From contig OZ244046.1 in the NCBI GenBank assembly GCA_965215055.1, positions 1,426,001 to 1,490,000 on the forward strand: DNA of 64,000 nt, given 5' to 3'. The DNA is from G965215055 sp965215055. Its GTDB lineage: Bacteria; Pseudomonadota; Gammaproteobacteria; UBA4575. Numbering within the stretch: the stretch's first letter is position 1; every line of letters starts with the position of its first letter. Below are positions 42,653-52,177 of the stretch, in pieces. The notes beneath the pieces were generated by a model. It saw only the letters and a program-made list of their open reading frames with translations. It did no database searches and had not been told where the DNA came from. The position numbers were made by a program, and so were the translations under genes.

Positions 42653-42665
42653 TATAATTCACCTA
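42653..42665 (+). promoter_or_regulatory. Possible -10 element giving a leaderless nnr transcript
   Basis: TATAAT at 42653-42658 lies 7 bases before the nnr ATG (42665), so transcription would begin at or near the start codon. No Shine-Dalgarno precedes the ATG. A -35-like TTGTCG is at 42633, with a 15-bp spacer. Confidence 0.35.
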
Positions 42666-44152
42666 TGGGTGAGATTCCCACAAACGTCTATCTTGCCGAG
42701 CAGGTACGCGAATTGGATCGTATTGCCATCGAGGAGTACAAGATAGCAGGCTTTACCTTGATGCAGCGAGCGGGTGCTGCCGCCTTTGAGTTTATGCAGC
42801 GAAACTGGCCCGACGTACGACACGTCTTGGTATTGGCGGGCGTGGGAAACAACGGCGGTGACGGCTATGTAATTGCGCGCCTGGCGAGACTTGCGAACAT
42901 GCAAGTTTCCGTGGTCCAGGTGGGTGGACATGCCCGCCCACTGCGTGGTGACGCCAAGCGGGCACGTGACGAATACGTGGGGGAGGGTGGTAAATGTTCA
43001 GTCTTTGATGGACAGTTGTTGCCGCCTTGTGATCTCATCATCGATGCCTTGTTGGGCACCGGTTTGACGCGCCCGGTAACGGACGAACTGGACACTGTTA
43101 TTCAACTCGTCAATCGACATCCCGCGCCTGTCTTGAGCGTTGATACCCCTTCCGGGCTGGATGCGGACCACGGTTGTCCTCTTGGCAATGCCGTCGTGGC
43201 CGATGCGACGGTTACCTTCGCAGGCATGAAGCTGGGGCTGCTGACGGGAGGCGGGCGCAGATACTCAGGCCAGGTTCATTTTGATGATTTACAGGTTCCC
43301 AGTGCAGTCCATGCATCAGTATCCCCGGCCTGTCGCAAGATTGACCTGGCACAGCTTTATTCGAGCCTGGGTAAACGCCGTGCCGATGCACATAAGGGTG
43401 ATTTCGGCCACGTGTTGATTATCGGTGGAAACGAGGGCATGGCAGGTTCCGTAATGCTGGCGGCGGTGGCGGCCGCAAGAACAGGTTGTGGCCTGGTATC
43501 CGTAGCGACTCGGCAGCAGCATGCAAGTATCGCTACCAGTTCTTGCAGAGAGATTATGGTACATGGCGTCGAACGCCCTCGAGATCTTGATACATTGATC
43601 GAACGGGCTACGGTGATAGCAGTTGGCCCTGGACTTGGGCAAAATCAATGGGCAAAGGGCCTGTTTGCCCGCGTTCTCGAGTCGAACCTGCCGCTGGTAC
43701 TGGATGCTGATGCACTCAATTTACTGGCTGAAGATCCTCTGCAAAGACAATCGTGGGTGCTTACTCCACATGCAGGCGAGGCCGCACGATTATTGAAGGT
43801 GTCCTCGCGTGAAATTCAAGACCGGCGTCTTGAGTCGGCGCAGGCAATACAACGGCAACTTGGCGGGGTGTGTGTTCTGAAAGGCAGTGGTACCCTGGTG
43901 GCGTCTCATCAGCAGGTTTCCGTTTGTACCGCGGGGAACCCGGGCATGGCTTCCGGTGGTATGGGCGATGTATTGACGGGAATTATCGCTGCCCTGGTTG
44001 CGCAGGGACTCGATATCTACGACGGGGCGCGGCTCGGGGTGGAGTTGCATGCACAAAGTGCTGACCTGGCTTCACGAGATGGTATGCGCGGTACGTTGGC
44101 AAGTGACCTGTTTGTACCGTTACGAAAACTCGTCAACAGCCCAGGCGATTAG
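42665..44152 (+). CDS. nnr: Bifunctional NAD(P)H-hydrate epimerase/dehydratase
   Basis: 495 residues from the ATG at 42665; the frame is open 30 codons further upstream but that would overlap queG. The N-terminal YjeF domain has GVGNNGGDGYVIARL and the C-terminal ribokinase-like dehydratase has GNPGMASGGMGDVLTGIIAAL. Together they repair hydrated NADH and NADPH. A tsaE gene follows 10 bp later, the usual order. Confidence 0.93.
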   Translation: MGEIPTNVYLAEQVRELDRIAIEEYKIAGFTLMQRAGAAAFEFMQRNWPDVRHVLVLAGVGNNGGDGYVIARLARLANMQVSVVQVGGHARPLRGDAKRARDEYVGEGGKCSVFDGQLLPPCDLIIDALLGTGLTRPVTDELDTVIQLVNRHPAPVLSVDTPSGLDADHGCPLGNAVVADATVTFAGMKLGLLTGGGRRYSGQVHFDDLQVPSAVHASVSPACRKIDLAQLYSSLGKRRADAHKGDFGHVLIIGGNEGMAGSVMLAAVAAARTGCGLVSVATRQQHASIATSSCREIMVHGVERPRDLDTLIERATVIAVGPGLGQNQWAKGLFARVLESNLPLVLDADALNLLAEDPLQRQSWVLTPHAGEAARLLKVSSREIQDRRLESAQAIQRQLGGVCVLKGSGTLVASHQQVSVCTAGNPGMASGGMGDVLTGIIAALVAQGLDIYDGARLGVELHAQSADLASRDGMRGTLASDLFVPLRKLVNSPGD

Positions 44153-44162
44153 GGAGCGTTAC

Positions 44163-44645
44163 ATGCGATTATTGGCAGGGGCGACTGCTACCCGGGACCT
44201 GGGCCGTGAAATGGCGCAACACTGTCAACCACCGTTGATAATCTATTTGAACGGTGAGCTGGGTAGCGGTAAAACCACTTTTGCACAAGGTTTCATTCGC
44301 GCATTCGGCTATGCCGGCATTGTAAAAAGCCCCACCTTTTCCCTGCTTGAAATATATGAGTTTGAAGGCGTGACGCTGTACCATTTTGACCTGTATCGCC
44401 TGCAGGACGTGCGTGAACTGGAATATATAGGCATTCGGGAAACGTCTTCGGAGCGGGACGCCATTTGCCTGGTAGAATGGCCGCAGCGCGGCCGCGGTGC
44501 AATACCTGCTGCTGACCTCACGTTCAACTTTCAACATCATGGTGGTCAACGAAAGGTGAGTTGCCATGCCCAATCCACGTCGGGCCGAAAGGTGTTGACT
44601 TCTACACCAGGATCTCATCAGCGAGAGGGTGGCCCAGGAAATTAA
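44163..44645 (+). CDS. tsaE: tRNA threonylcarbamoyladenosine biosynthesis ATPase TsaE
   Basis: 160 residues from the ATG at 44163 with AGGGAGCG upstream; an earlier in-frame start would lie inside nnr. The P-loop GELGSGKTTFAQGF and the switch SPTFSLLEIY are intact. It powers the TsaBD complex that makes t6A37. The usual amiB/mutL genes do not follow; a convergent decarboxylase overlaps its 3' end by 44 bp. Confidence 0.93.
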   Translation: MRLLAGATATRDLGREMAQHCQPPLIIYLNGELGSGKTTFAQGFIRAFGYAGIVKSPTFSLLEIYEFEGVTLYHFDLYRLQDVRELEYIGIRETSSERDAICLVEWPQRGRGAIPAADLTFNFQHHGGQRKVSCHAQSTSGRKVLTSTPGSHQREGGPGN

Positions 44646-45786
44646 CCGGGCTTGCAGTAAGTCCGTACGCGCCGGAGTTCATTATGGCGATGTAATCACC
44701 TGTTCCACATTTCGGTAGCTCAACGTCTTCAGCCAATACATCCAGGGGCGTGCACAGTTTTCCAGTTACCGTAACCGTTTCCGTCTCGTCCGCCTGCATA
44801 TTGTCCAGCGCGTAGACAGGGAAATTCTTTCTCACCTTTTGTCCCAGGTTACCGCTTGCAGCAAGGTGATGATGCATTCCCCCGTCCGTAACCAGGTAAA
44901 TCTTTCCCCTTGAGACTTTTCTGTCAACGACCTGGCAAACGTAGATACCGGCTTCGCCGATAATATAGCGTCCGAGTTCAAGGATGAGAGGAGTATCAGC
45001 GTCTTTCCACAGGTGATTCAGGTTGGCGCACACCGAACGGACGTCCAGGGGCTGGTGCCCGCTGAAATAAGGAATGCCAAAGCCGCCGCCAAGGTTTAGC
45101 GCCTGGACGGGTTTCGTGCAATGACTTTTCAACTTGCTGAATAGTTGAAAGATATAGTCTTGTGCAGCGTTGATTGCGTCGGCATCCAGGATTTGTGAAC
45201 CGGTGTAGACGTGAAAGCCGTAAACGGGAAGGCTGGATTTTTGCATTATACGGACGATTTCGGGTACGAGCTCCTCGTCCATACCGAAAGGACTTGAGCC
45301 GCAAGCCATTTTCATCCCTGCATGGCGTTGAATAAAGTTTGGATTGACGCGCAGCATGACCTTGGGCTTCGCATCCCTGATCCTGTGCTTCAGCCTGGTG
45401 ATTCTTGCTACTTCCGATTCTGACTCTGCGCTGATGATCACCCCGGACCTGACGGCCTTCTCCAGTTCATCTTCCGTTTTACCGGGCCCGGTATAGAGGA
45501 TGTTCTCACTTGCCATGCCGGTATCCAGGGCAAGCTTCATTTCACGTGGTGAAGATACTTCAAGGCCATCCACGAGGGGACACAGGTACGCGAGCAGGTC
45601 TGTAAAGGGATTGGCCTTGATGGAATAATAAATCTTGAATGCGTCGTCAAGGTGTTTGCCCAGTATTTCTATTTTTTTCTTTATGATTCGCCTGGAATAG
45701 ACGTAGTAGGGCGTCTTGTATCGGCTGAATTGGAGGTCATCGGTGGCCAGGTAATTTTCGATTGTTTCCGGGTCGAATTTTTTCAA
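44602..45786 (-). CDS. PLP-dependent decarboxylase (fold III, BtrK/exosortase-associated type)
   Basis: 394 residues. The alanine-racemase-like barrel has the PLP lysine in YYSIKANP (Lys57), HVYTGSQI and NLGGGFGIPYF, and the C-terminal domain has KLCTPLDVLAEDVELP with the active-site Cys, GDYIAIMNSGAYG and FLGHPLADEILV. These last blocks resemble the BtrK/exosortase-A-associated decarboxylases, which act on carrier-protein-bound or unusual substrates, more than LysA. Substrate is unknown. Its 3' end overlaps tsaE. Confidence 0.8.
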   Translation of the reverse strand: MKKFDPETIENYLATDDLQFSRYKTPYYVYSRRIIKKKIEILGKHLDDAFKIYYSIKANPFTDLLAYLCPLVDGLEVSSPREMKLALDTGMASENILYTGPGKTEDELEKAVRSGVIISAESESEVARITRLKHRIRDAKPKVMLRVNPNFIQRHAGMKMACGSSPFGMDEELVPEIVRIMQKSSLPVYGFHVYTGSQILDADAINAAQDYIFQLFSKLKSHCTKPVQALNLGGGFGIPYFSGHQPLDVRSVCANLNHLWKDADTPLILELGRYIIGEAGIYVCQVVDRKVSRGKIYLVTDGGMHHHLAASGNLGQKVRKNFPVYALDNMQADETETVTVTGKLCTPLDVLAEDVELPKCGTGDYIAIMNSGAYGLTASPVNFLGHPLADEILV

Positions 45787-46020
45787 TTTACAGGTTTCCG
45801 TCGTTGTGTATCTTGCGCACAGGGTACTGCGTCGTACCTGGCGTGACCATGGTGAAAATTCACCAGGTCAACTAATCGTAATATAGCCGTTATTCAATTT
45901 CGGCGGTAAATGGCAACGTACGTGCCCGCCCGATTTCCTGCATAAAGTCATTAAAATCATGTGAATTTTTTTCATATAAAGTACCATGCATTATTTTTAT
46001 CATTGATTGAAACACGTGGC

Positions 46021-47103
46021 ATGGAAAGGAAGTTATTGCAAAGCCTGCGGGAAGAGATTGATGCCATTGATCAAAACCTTGTACAACTGATCAGCAATCG
46101 CGCCAAGCTTGCGCAACGGGTAGCTGCCATAAAGGTCGAAGGGCAGAGTAAAGCCAAGTTCTACAGGCCGGACCGTGAAGCGCATATACTCAAGCGCGTT
46201 ATTGAGCACAATAAAGGCCCGTTACGCAATCCGGAAATGGTGCGACTCATTCGGGAAATCATGTCCGCTTGCCTGGCACTGGAACAACGGTTACAAGTAG
46301 CGTTTCTCGGACCTGTAGGCACGTTTGCCGAGGAAGCGGCATATAAACATTTCGGCGGTTCGGTTCATACGCTTGGCGTTGATTCCATTAATGACGTTTT
46401 CCGTGAAGTGGAGTCGGACAATGCCGACTATGGAGTGGTACCGATTGAGAACTCAACACAGGGAATCGTAAACAGCACCCTTGACATGTTCCTCGAATCG
46501 ACGCTTAAAATTGTCGGTGAGGTCGAGTTGCGCATCCATCAGCATTTACTGGGTAACGTTGCGGAAGTAAATGAAATACAGGTGCTGTTTTCTCATCAGC
46601 AGTCTTTGGCGCAGTGCAAAAGATGGCTGGAGGCAAACCTGGCGGGCGTCAAGTGTGTACCGGTCAGCAGTAACGCGGACGCCGCGAAACGCGCCCGCGA
46701 GGAAAAGTATGCCGCCGCGATTGCCGGTGAAGCTGCGGCAAGGAAATACGGGCTTGCAGTACTGCGTAAAAACATAGAGGACTCTCCTGATAATACCACG
46801 CGTTTCCTGATAATCGGCAAGCAGGAAGTGTGCCAGACGGGCGATGATAAGACTACGCTTCTCATCTCGGCACCTAACAAGCCTGGTGCATTGTACAGCC
46901 TGTTAAAACCCCTTGCCGAGAACAACGTGAGTATGACTCGCATCGAGTCACGACCTTCTCATTGCGTTAACTGGGAATACGTGTTTTTTCTCGACGTGGT
47001 GGGTCACTTGGAGAGTGAGGCTATTCAACAATCGCTTGAGGAACTAAAGGCGCAAGCGGACTTGCTCAAGGTATTGGGGTCCTACCCAAGGGCTGCATTG
47101 TAA
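46021..47103 (+). CDS. pheA: Chorismate mutase/prephenate dehydratase (P-protein)
   Basis: 360 residues from the ATG at 46021; a GTG at 45961 would add 20 residues of no recognisable value. Residues 1-90 form the AroQ chorismate mutase, the middle is the prephenate dehydratase (LGPVGTFAEEAA, VVPIENSTQGIV) and the last part is an ACT domain (NKPGALYSLLKPLAE, MTRIESRPS). It leads from chorismate to phenylpyruvate. The tyrA start follows 4 bp later. Confidence 0.94.
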   Translation: MERKLLQSLREEIDAIDQNLVQLISNRAKLAQRVAAIKVEGQSKAKFYRPDREAHILKRVIEHNKGPLRNPEMVRLIREIMSACLALEQRLQVAFLGPVGTFAEEAAYKHFGGSVHTLGVDSINDVFREVESDNADYGVVPIENSTQGIVNSTLDMFLESTLKIVGEVELRIHQHLLGNVAEVNEIQVLFSHQQSLAQCKRWLEANLAGVKCVPVSSNADAAKRAREEKYAAAIAGEAAARKYGLAVLRKNIEDSPDNTTRFLIIGKQEVCQTGDDKTTLLISAPNKPGALYSLLKPLAENNVSMTRIESRPSHCVNWEYVFFLDVVGHLESEAIQQSLEELKAQADLLKVLGSYPRAAL

Positions 47104-47107
47104 ATCC

Positions 47108-47971
47108 ATGTTTAACAAGGTTTACCTTGTTGGTGTCGGCCTGATTAATGGTTCGCTGGCAAAGGATTTGAAACGCCGACGGCTTGCTGAAACAATTATC
47201 GGTGTCGGGCGGGACCCGGAGCGACTGTCGAAGGCGCAAGCGTCGGGTATTATTGACGGGCATCAGTTGTTGCAGGAAAGTGACGTTGCGGATGCCGACC
47301 TCGTTGTTTTAGGGGTTCCAGTTGGTGAAACCGGTCGTTCGCTCGCCTTGCTCAAATCAACCCTGGTCCCTGGTACCCTGCTTACTGACGTTGGCAGTAC
47401 AAAAGGTAACGTTATCCAGGCTGCCGTAAACGTATTTGCTGAATTACCCGCGAGGTTCGTCCCTGGTCATCCGATTGCAGGAGGCGAGCAGAGTGGGTTT
47501 GAACATGCGCAGGAACACCTGTTTCAGGGGCGCAAGGTAATTTTAACGCCAACTGGTAAAACGGATAGCACGGCGATACGCAGCGTAAGATCGATGTGGC
47601 AGGCAGTGGGCGCATCGGTTGTTGAGATGTCGGCGGAACGACACGATCAAATCCTTTCGGCAACCAGTCATCTGCCTCACGTGGTGGCGTATACATTGGT
47701 GAATTGTCTGGATGGCAGACTTGATGAGGATAGTGTCTTCAACTACGCAGCCGGGGGACTTTATGATTTTACCCGCATTGCCTCCAGCAGTCCCGCCATG
47801 TGGGCGGATATCTGTGCGGCCAACAGAGATGAGATCCTGGAGTCGATCAGGGTGTTCAACGACTGCCTGGGTGAGCTCCACTCGGCGATTGACGAGCAGG
47901 ACAAAGATGCGATTACCCGTTTTTTCCAACAGGCGAAAAGAGTGCGGGATGTCTATCTCCACGGGAAATAG
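47108..47971 (+). CDS. tyrA: Prephenate dehydrogenase
   Basis: 287 residues with the TyrA architecture: an N-terminal Rossmann domain, the block TDVGSTKGNV, then VPGHPIAGGEQSG and LSATSHLPH with the catalytic His. The nucleotide-binding loop is GVGLING rather than the common GLGLIGG: Asn14 takes the place of the third Gly. Function is probably retained because all other motifs are intact. Confidence 0.93.
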   Translation: MFNKVYLVGVGLINGSLAKDLKRRRLAETIIGVGRDPERLSKAQASGIIDGHQLLQESDVADADLVVLGVPVGETGRSLALLKSTLVPGTLLTDVGSTKGNVIQAAVNVFAELPARFVPGHPIAGGEQSGFEHAQEHLFQGRKVILTPTGKTDSTAIRSVRSMWQAVGASVVEMSAERHDQILSATSHLPHVVAYTLVNCLDGRLDEDSVFNYAAGGLYDFTRIASSSPAMWADICAANRDEILESIRVFNDCLGELHSAIDEQDKDAITRFFQQAKRVRDVYLHGK

Positions 47972-47976
47972 CATAA

Positions 47977-49290
47977 ATGGGGTCTTCTTATTATCTAGAG
48001 CCGCAAGGCCACTGTGGCGGCTCAATTCGGGTACCGGGCGACAAGTCCATTTCACATCGCTCACTGATGCTGGCGGCATTGGCCGAAGGCGTCAGTGAAA
48101 TTACGGGGTATCTGCCTTCCACCGATTGCGAAGCGACACTTACAGCTTTTCAGGACATGGGCGTGCAGATGGAGCGATTATCTCCTACACGCATCCGTAT
48201 TCGGGGGAGCGGACTCAGGGGGCTGAAACCGCCGCGCGGTGCGCTGGACATGGGAAACTCGGGCACGGCCATGCGATTGATGGCGGGGGTTCTGTGCGGG
48301 CAGAGCTTTTCATCGAAGTTGATAGGCGACGAGTCACTTTCTACTCGCCCCATGCGACGGATTCAGGCTCCATTGCAAGCCATGGGGGCAAGTATCGCTA
48401 CAAGTGACCAGGGTACTCCGCCTTTGATCATTCAACCCCCTGGTTTACTGCGCGGCATCCATTATCGACTGCCGGTGGCCAGTGCCCAGGTAAAATCCTG
48501 TATCTTGTTTGCCGGTCTGAACGCGCAAGGCATGACTTGCGTGGAAGAAGACGTTCGCACCCGGGATCATACTGAAAGACTGCTACAGACTTTTTCCTAC
48601 CCGCTTGAAACTCGGGATAAAGGTGTTTGCATACAGGGAGGGAATACACTTTTTGCAACTGACGTTGACATTCCCGGGGATATTTCATCCGCGGCGTTTT
48701 TCATGGTTGGCGCGCTGATTTCAAATTCGCCGAAACTCGTCATCAGGAACGTTGGTGTCAATCCTGCGCGTGACGGCATCATTGAGATACTGCGTCTCAT
48801 GGGTGCCCGTATTGAAACGATCAACGAGGGAATGCTTGGTGCTGAACCTGTAGCGGATATCGTGGTGCATGGCGGTAGTCTGCATGGTATCAGTATCCCG
48901 CAACGTCTTATCTCAAGGGCCATTGATGAATTTCCCATCCTGTTTATTGCCGCCGCCTGCGCGCGTGGGACTACTGTTCTCAGTGGTGCTGAAGAACTTC
49001 GCGTCAAGGAATCTGATCGTATCCACAATATGGCCATGGGTCTGCAAAACATGGGCATAGACGTGGAGGAAAAAGCGGATGGTCTCGTCATCGCCGGTGG
49101 CAGCATCAGGGGCGGCGAAGTTGACAGTAACGGTGACCACCGAGTCGCCATGGCCTTTGCAATGGCTTCCCTGGCTTCCGAGGCACCGGTCAGGATAAAA
49201 AATACCGATAATGTAGTCTCTTCGTTTCCCGGGTTTGTTACTTGCGCTTCACGGGCGGGGCTCAAGTTCATACAGCCTGCCGTAGCATGA
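47977..49290 (+). CDS. aroA: 3-phosphoshikimate 1-carboxyvinyltransferase (EPSP synthase)
   Basis: 437 residues. The start VPGDKSISHRSLMLAALAEG contains the shikimate-phosphate Lys and Arg; GNSGTAMRLMAG is the class motif and RVKESDRI is near the C-terminal active site. Follows tyrA by 5 bp. Confidence 0.95.
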   Translation: MGSSYYLEPQGHCGGSIRVPGDKSISHRSLMLAALAEGVSEITGYLPSTDCEATLTAFQDMGVQMERLSPTRIRIRGSGLRGLKPPRGALDMGNSGTAMRLMAGVLCGQSFSSKLIGDESLSTRPMRRIQAPLQAMGASIATSDQGTPPLIIQPPGLLRGIHYRLPVASAQVKSCILFAGLNAQGMTCVEEDVRTRDHTERLLQTFSYPLETRDKGVCIQGGNTLFATDVDIPGDISSAAFFMVGALISNSPKLVIRNVGVNPARDGIIEILRLMGARIETINEGMLGAEPVADIVVHGGSLHGISIPQRLISRAIDEFPILFIAAACARGTTVLSGAEELRVKESDRIHNMAMGLQNMGIDVEEKADGLVIAGGSIRGGEVDSNGDHRVAMAFAMASLASEAPVRIKNTDNVVSSFPGFVTCASRAGLKFIQPAVA

Positions 49291-49333
49291 ACGTGACAAG
49301 TTCAGCCTCCAGTTTGTCCGGCTACCTGTAAGC

Positions 49334-50020
49334 GTGGATAAGAACGTTATTCCGGTCGTGGCGATAGACGGCCCGGCTGGTTCCGGCAAGGGCACCGTTG
49401 CAAGGCGCCTGGCGAAGATGCTCAGCTATCATTATCTGGATAGTGGCGCACTGTATCGAGCACTTGCTCTGTATAGTCAGCAGCAACGTGTTACGGTGGA
49501 TAACGTAGTTGCCCTGGTTGCGCCGTTCCTGGACATGCAAGTACACTTCGAGGTCTCTTCAGTAGATGAAGACACGCACGTGTTTTTACGTGGTCAGGAC
49601 GTTTCTACCCAGTTGCGCACGGAAGAATGTGCTGCACGCGCCTCTCTGCTGGCGGCTCTTCCCCGCGTTCGCCAGGCATTACTTGAAAAGCAGCACGCCT
49701 TCCGAACTTTACCGGGGCTCGTGGCAGAAGGGAGAGATATGGGCACCAAGGTTTTCCCCGACGCCACCTGCAAGTTTTTTTTAACTGCCAATGCCGGCGA
49801 ACGCGCACGCAGAAGGCAAAGACAGTTGAAGCAACGGGGGATTGATGTTAGCCTTGACAGCCTTTTGAAAGATATTGAGGCGCGTGATTCTCGTGATGAG
49901 AGTCGTGCGGCTTCTCCTCTACGTCCTGCCGCGGACGCTGTGCTTGTAGACTCGACGAACCTATCGGTTGAACAAGTTATACAACGTATTGCGGCACTTG
50001 TGCAGCGCCGGGGAAGTTGA
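49334..50020 (+). CDS. cmk: Cytidylate kinase
   Basis: 228 residues from a GTG at 49334. P-loop IDGPAGSGKGTVARRLA and the substrate motif LDSGALYRALAL are intact, and EGRDMGTKVFPDA completes the lid region. It phosphorylates CMP and dCMP. The aroA-cmk-rpsA-ihfB order is conserved in gammaproteobacteria. Confidence 0.95.
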   Translation: MDKNVIPVVAIDGPAGSGKGTVARRLAKMLSYHYLDSGALYRALALYSQQQRVTVDNVVALVAPFLDMQVHFEVSSVDEDTHVFLRGQDVSTQLRTEECAARASLLAALPRVRQALLEKQHAFRTLPGLVAEGRDMGTKVFPDATCKFFLTANAGERARRRQRQLKQRGIDVSLDSLLKDIEARDSRDESRAASPLRPAADAVLVDSTNLSVEQVIQRIAALVQRRGS

Positions 50021-50052
50021 GTTTACTATGACGAAAAATAACAGGGATTTGC

Positions 50053-51741
50053 ATGAGTGAAAGTTTTGCCGAGCTCTTCAAGGAGAGTGTAGATAATATT
50101 GATACTCGACTGGGTAGCATCATCAGTGGCACCGTGGTTGATATCAACAAGGATGCGGTCATTGTAAATGCTGGCCTGAAGTCTGAAGGCTTCATCCCCA
50201 TAGAGCAATTTAAGACTGACAAGGGCCGACTTGAAGTTGAAATTGGCGATACGGTGGAAGTCGCCTTGGATGCGCTTGAAGACGGCTATGGCGAGACCTT
50301 GCTCTCTCGTGAAAAGGCTCGTCGCGTAAAGGCATGGGCGGAGCTGGAGCGGGTTCACGAGGCAGGCGAAACCGTTACCGGCGTGATTACGGGCAAGGTC
50401 AAGGGCGGATTTACAGTTGAACTGGAGGATCTTCGTGCATTTTTACCCGGTTCTCTGGTAGACGTTCGTCCACTTCGGGACACGTCCTACCTGGAAGGCA
50501 AGGAACTGGAATTCAAGGTAATCAAAATCGACTTGAAGCGGAACAACGTCGTAGTGTCTCGCCGTGCCGTGGTCGAGTTGGAATATAGTGCTGAACGTGA
50601 GGAGCTTATCAGTACCTTGAAAGAGGGTGTAGTCGTCAAGGGTATCGTTAAAAATCTGACTGATTACGGGGCATTTCTGGACCTTGGGGGGATAGATGGT
50701 CTGCTCCACATTACCGATATGGCCTGGAAGCGCGTCAGGCACCCATCAGAAGTTGTATCCATTGGCGATGAAATTAACGTGCGTGTACTTAAATTTGACA
50801 AAGAAAAAACGCGCGTATCACTCGGTTTGAAACAGCTTGACGACGATCCCTGGAAGGATATTCACCGTCGTTACCCGGAAAGTACTCGCACCTTCGGAAA
50901 GGTTACGAATATTGCAGATTACGGTTTTTTTGTTGAGATAGAAGAAGGCATCGAGGGCTTGGTACACGTATCCGAAATGGATTGGACCAACAAGAACATC
51001 AGTCCAGCAAAAATTGTTTCGCTCGGCAGTGAAGTGGAAGTGATGATTCTCGATATCGATGAGGAGCGCCGCAGAATTTCACTTGGCATAAAGCAGTGTC
51101 AGCCAAATCCGTGGGATAATTTTGCCGGTAAATATGACAGGGGCAGCAAAGTTACCGGAACGATAAAGTCAATTACGGATTTTGGTATTTTTGTCGGTCT
51201 CGAGGGGGGGATAGATGGCCTGGTGCACTTGTCAGACCTGGTCTGGAACGTATCTGGTGAAGAGGCTGTACGTGGTTATAAAAAGGGGGATACGCTGCAT
51301 ACCATGGTGTTGTCGGTAGATGCGGAGCGCGAACGTATTTCGTTGGGCGTGAAACAACTGGAAGCCGATCCGCTATCGACCTATATTGCTGAGCATCCCA
51401 AGGGCAGCATTGTAACCGGAACGGTCAGCGACGTAGGTACCAACGCAGCAACTGTCAACCTGGCGGAGGGTGTGACGGGAAACCTGAAGTTCTCCGAGAT
51501 AGCCCGTGATCGCGAGGAAGATATCCACTCCGTGCTTAAAGAAGGTGAACAGGTAGTCGCCAAATTTATGAATGTAGATAAAAAGTCCAGGATGATTACA
51601 CTGTCGGTCAAGGCCAGGGAATCCCAGGAAGAAGCGGCTGTGGTTCAGAGTTACGGTGGTAATGAAGAAGCGGCCTCGACGAACCTGGGTGATATTCTGA
51701 AAGAATCAATTGAAGAAAATAAACAAGATCAGACCGAATAA
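50053..51741 (+). CDS. rpsA: 30S ribosomal protein S1
   Basis: 562 residues with six S1 (OB-fold) domains, each recognised by the G-x-(V/F)-x-x-I-x-(D/N)-(Y/F)-G-x-F pattern, such as [21 protein letters not shown]. Length is normal for the family. S1 recruits mRNA to the 30S subunit. An acidic C-terminal tail ends EENKQDQTE. Confidence 0.96.
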   Translation: MSESFAELFKESVDNIDTRLGSIISGTVVDINKDAVIVNAGLKSEGFIPIEQFKTDKGRLEVEIGDTVEVALDALEDGYGETLLSREKARRVKAWAELERVHEAGETVTGVITGKVKGGFTVELEDLRAFLPGSLVDVRPLRDTSYLEGKELEFKVIKIDLKRNNVVVSRRAVVELEYSAEREELISTLKEGVVVKGIVKNLTDYGAFLDLGGIDGLLHITDMAWKRVRHPSEVVSIGDEINVRVLKFDKEKTRVSLGLKQLDDDPWKDIHRRYPESTRTFGKVTNIADYGFFVEIEEGIEGLVHVSEMDWTNKNISPAKIVSLGSEVEVMILDIDEERRRISLGIKQCQPNPWDNFAGKYDRGSKVTGTIKSITDFGIFVGLEGGIDGLVHLSDLVWNVSGEEAVRGYKKGDTLHTMVLSVDAERERISLGVKQLEADPLSTYIAEHPKGSIVTGTVSDVGTNAATVNLAEGVTGNLKFSEIARDREEDIHSVLKEGEQVVAKFMNVDKKSRMITLSVKARESQEEAAVVQSYGGNEEAASTNLGDILKESIEENKQDQTE

Positions 51742-51765
51742 AACAAGCTCAAACGAGGGCACGTT

Positions 51766-52077
51766 ATGGCCAAAAACAAAGTCATTATTACGAAATCGGA
51801 GCTTATTGAGAAAATCTCGTTGAAACAGAACCACCTTGCCCATAAAGATATTGAGCTTTCGATCAAGAGCCTTATAGAACAAATGAGTGCATCCCTGGCA
51901 AGAGGTAACCGTATCGAAATCAGGGGTTTTGGCAGTTTCTCGCTACACTTTCGCCCGCCCAGGACGGGAAGGAATCCCAAGACCGGCGACGCCGTATTAC
52001 TACCGGGCAAACACGTGCCCCACTTCAAACCGGGCAAGGAATTGCGTCAGCGGGTAAATCGTTTCTCGGCGGGATAG
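51766..52077 (+). CDS. ihfB: Integration host factor subunit beta
   Basis: 103 residues of the HU/IHF family. The DNA-bending arm is [14 protein letters not shown], with the intercalating Pro, preceded by [12 protein letters not shown]. Follows rpsA by 24 bp, the standard location. Confidence 0.95.
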   Translation: MAKNKVIITKSELIEKISLKQNHLAHKDIELSIKSLIEQMSASLARGNRIEIRGFGSFSLHFRPPRTGRNPKTGDAVLLPGKHVPHFKPGKELRQRVNRFSAG

Positions 52078-52177
52078 AGGCGTTAATAAATCATAAGAAA
52101 ATTGAGCCGGTTTTGCTTTCCGTTGCTGCCGGTTTTATGGATACCCATTCGGTTCGTCTTTCAAACAGCCTCTACTT

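Noticed and set aside
45787..46020. A longer PheA reading from a GTG at 45961 and hairpin-like sequence near 45880
   Set aside because: The added 20 residues do not match chorismate mutase, and the hairpin pairs only four or five bases.
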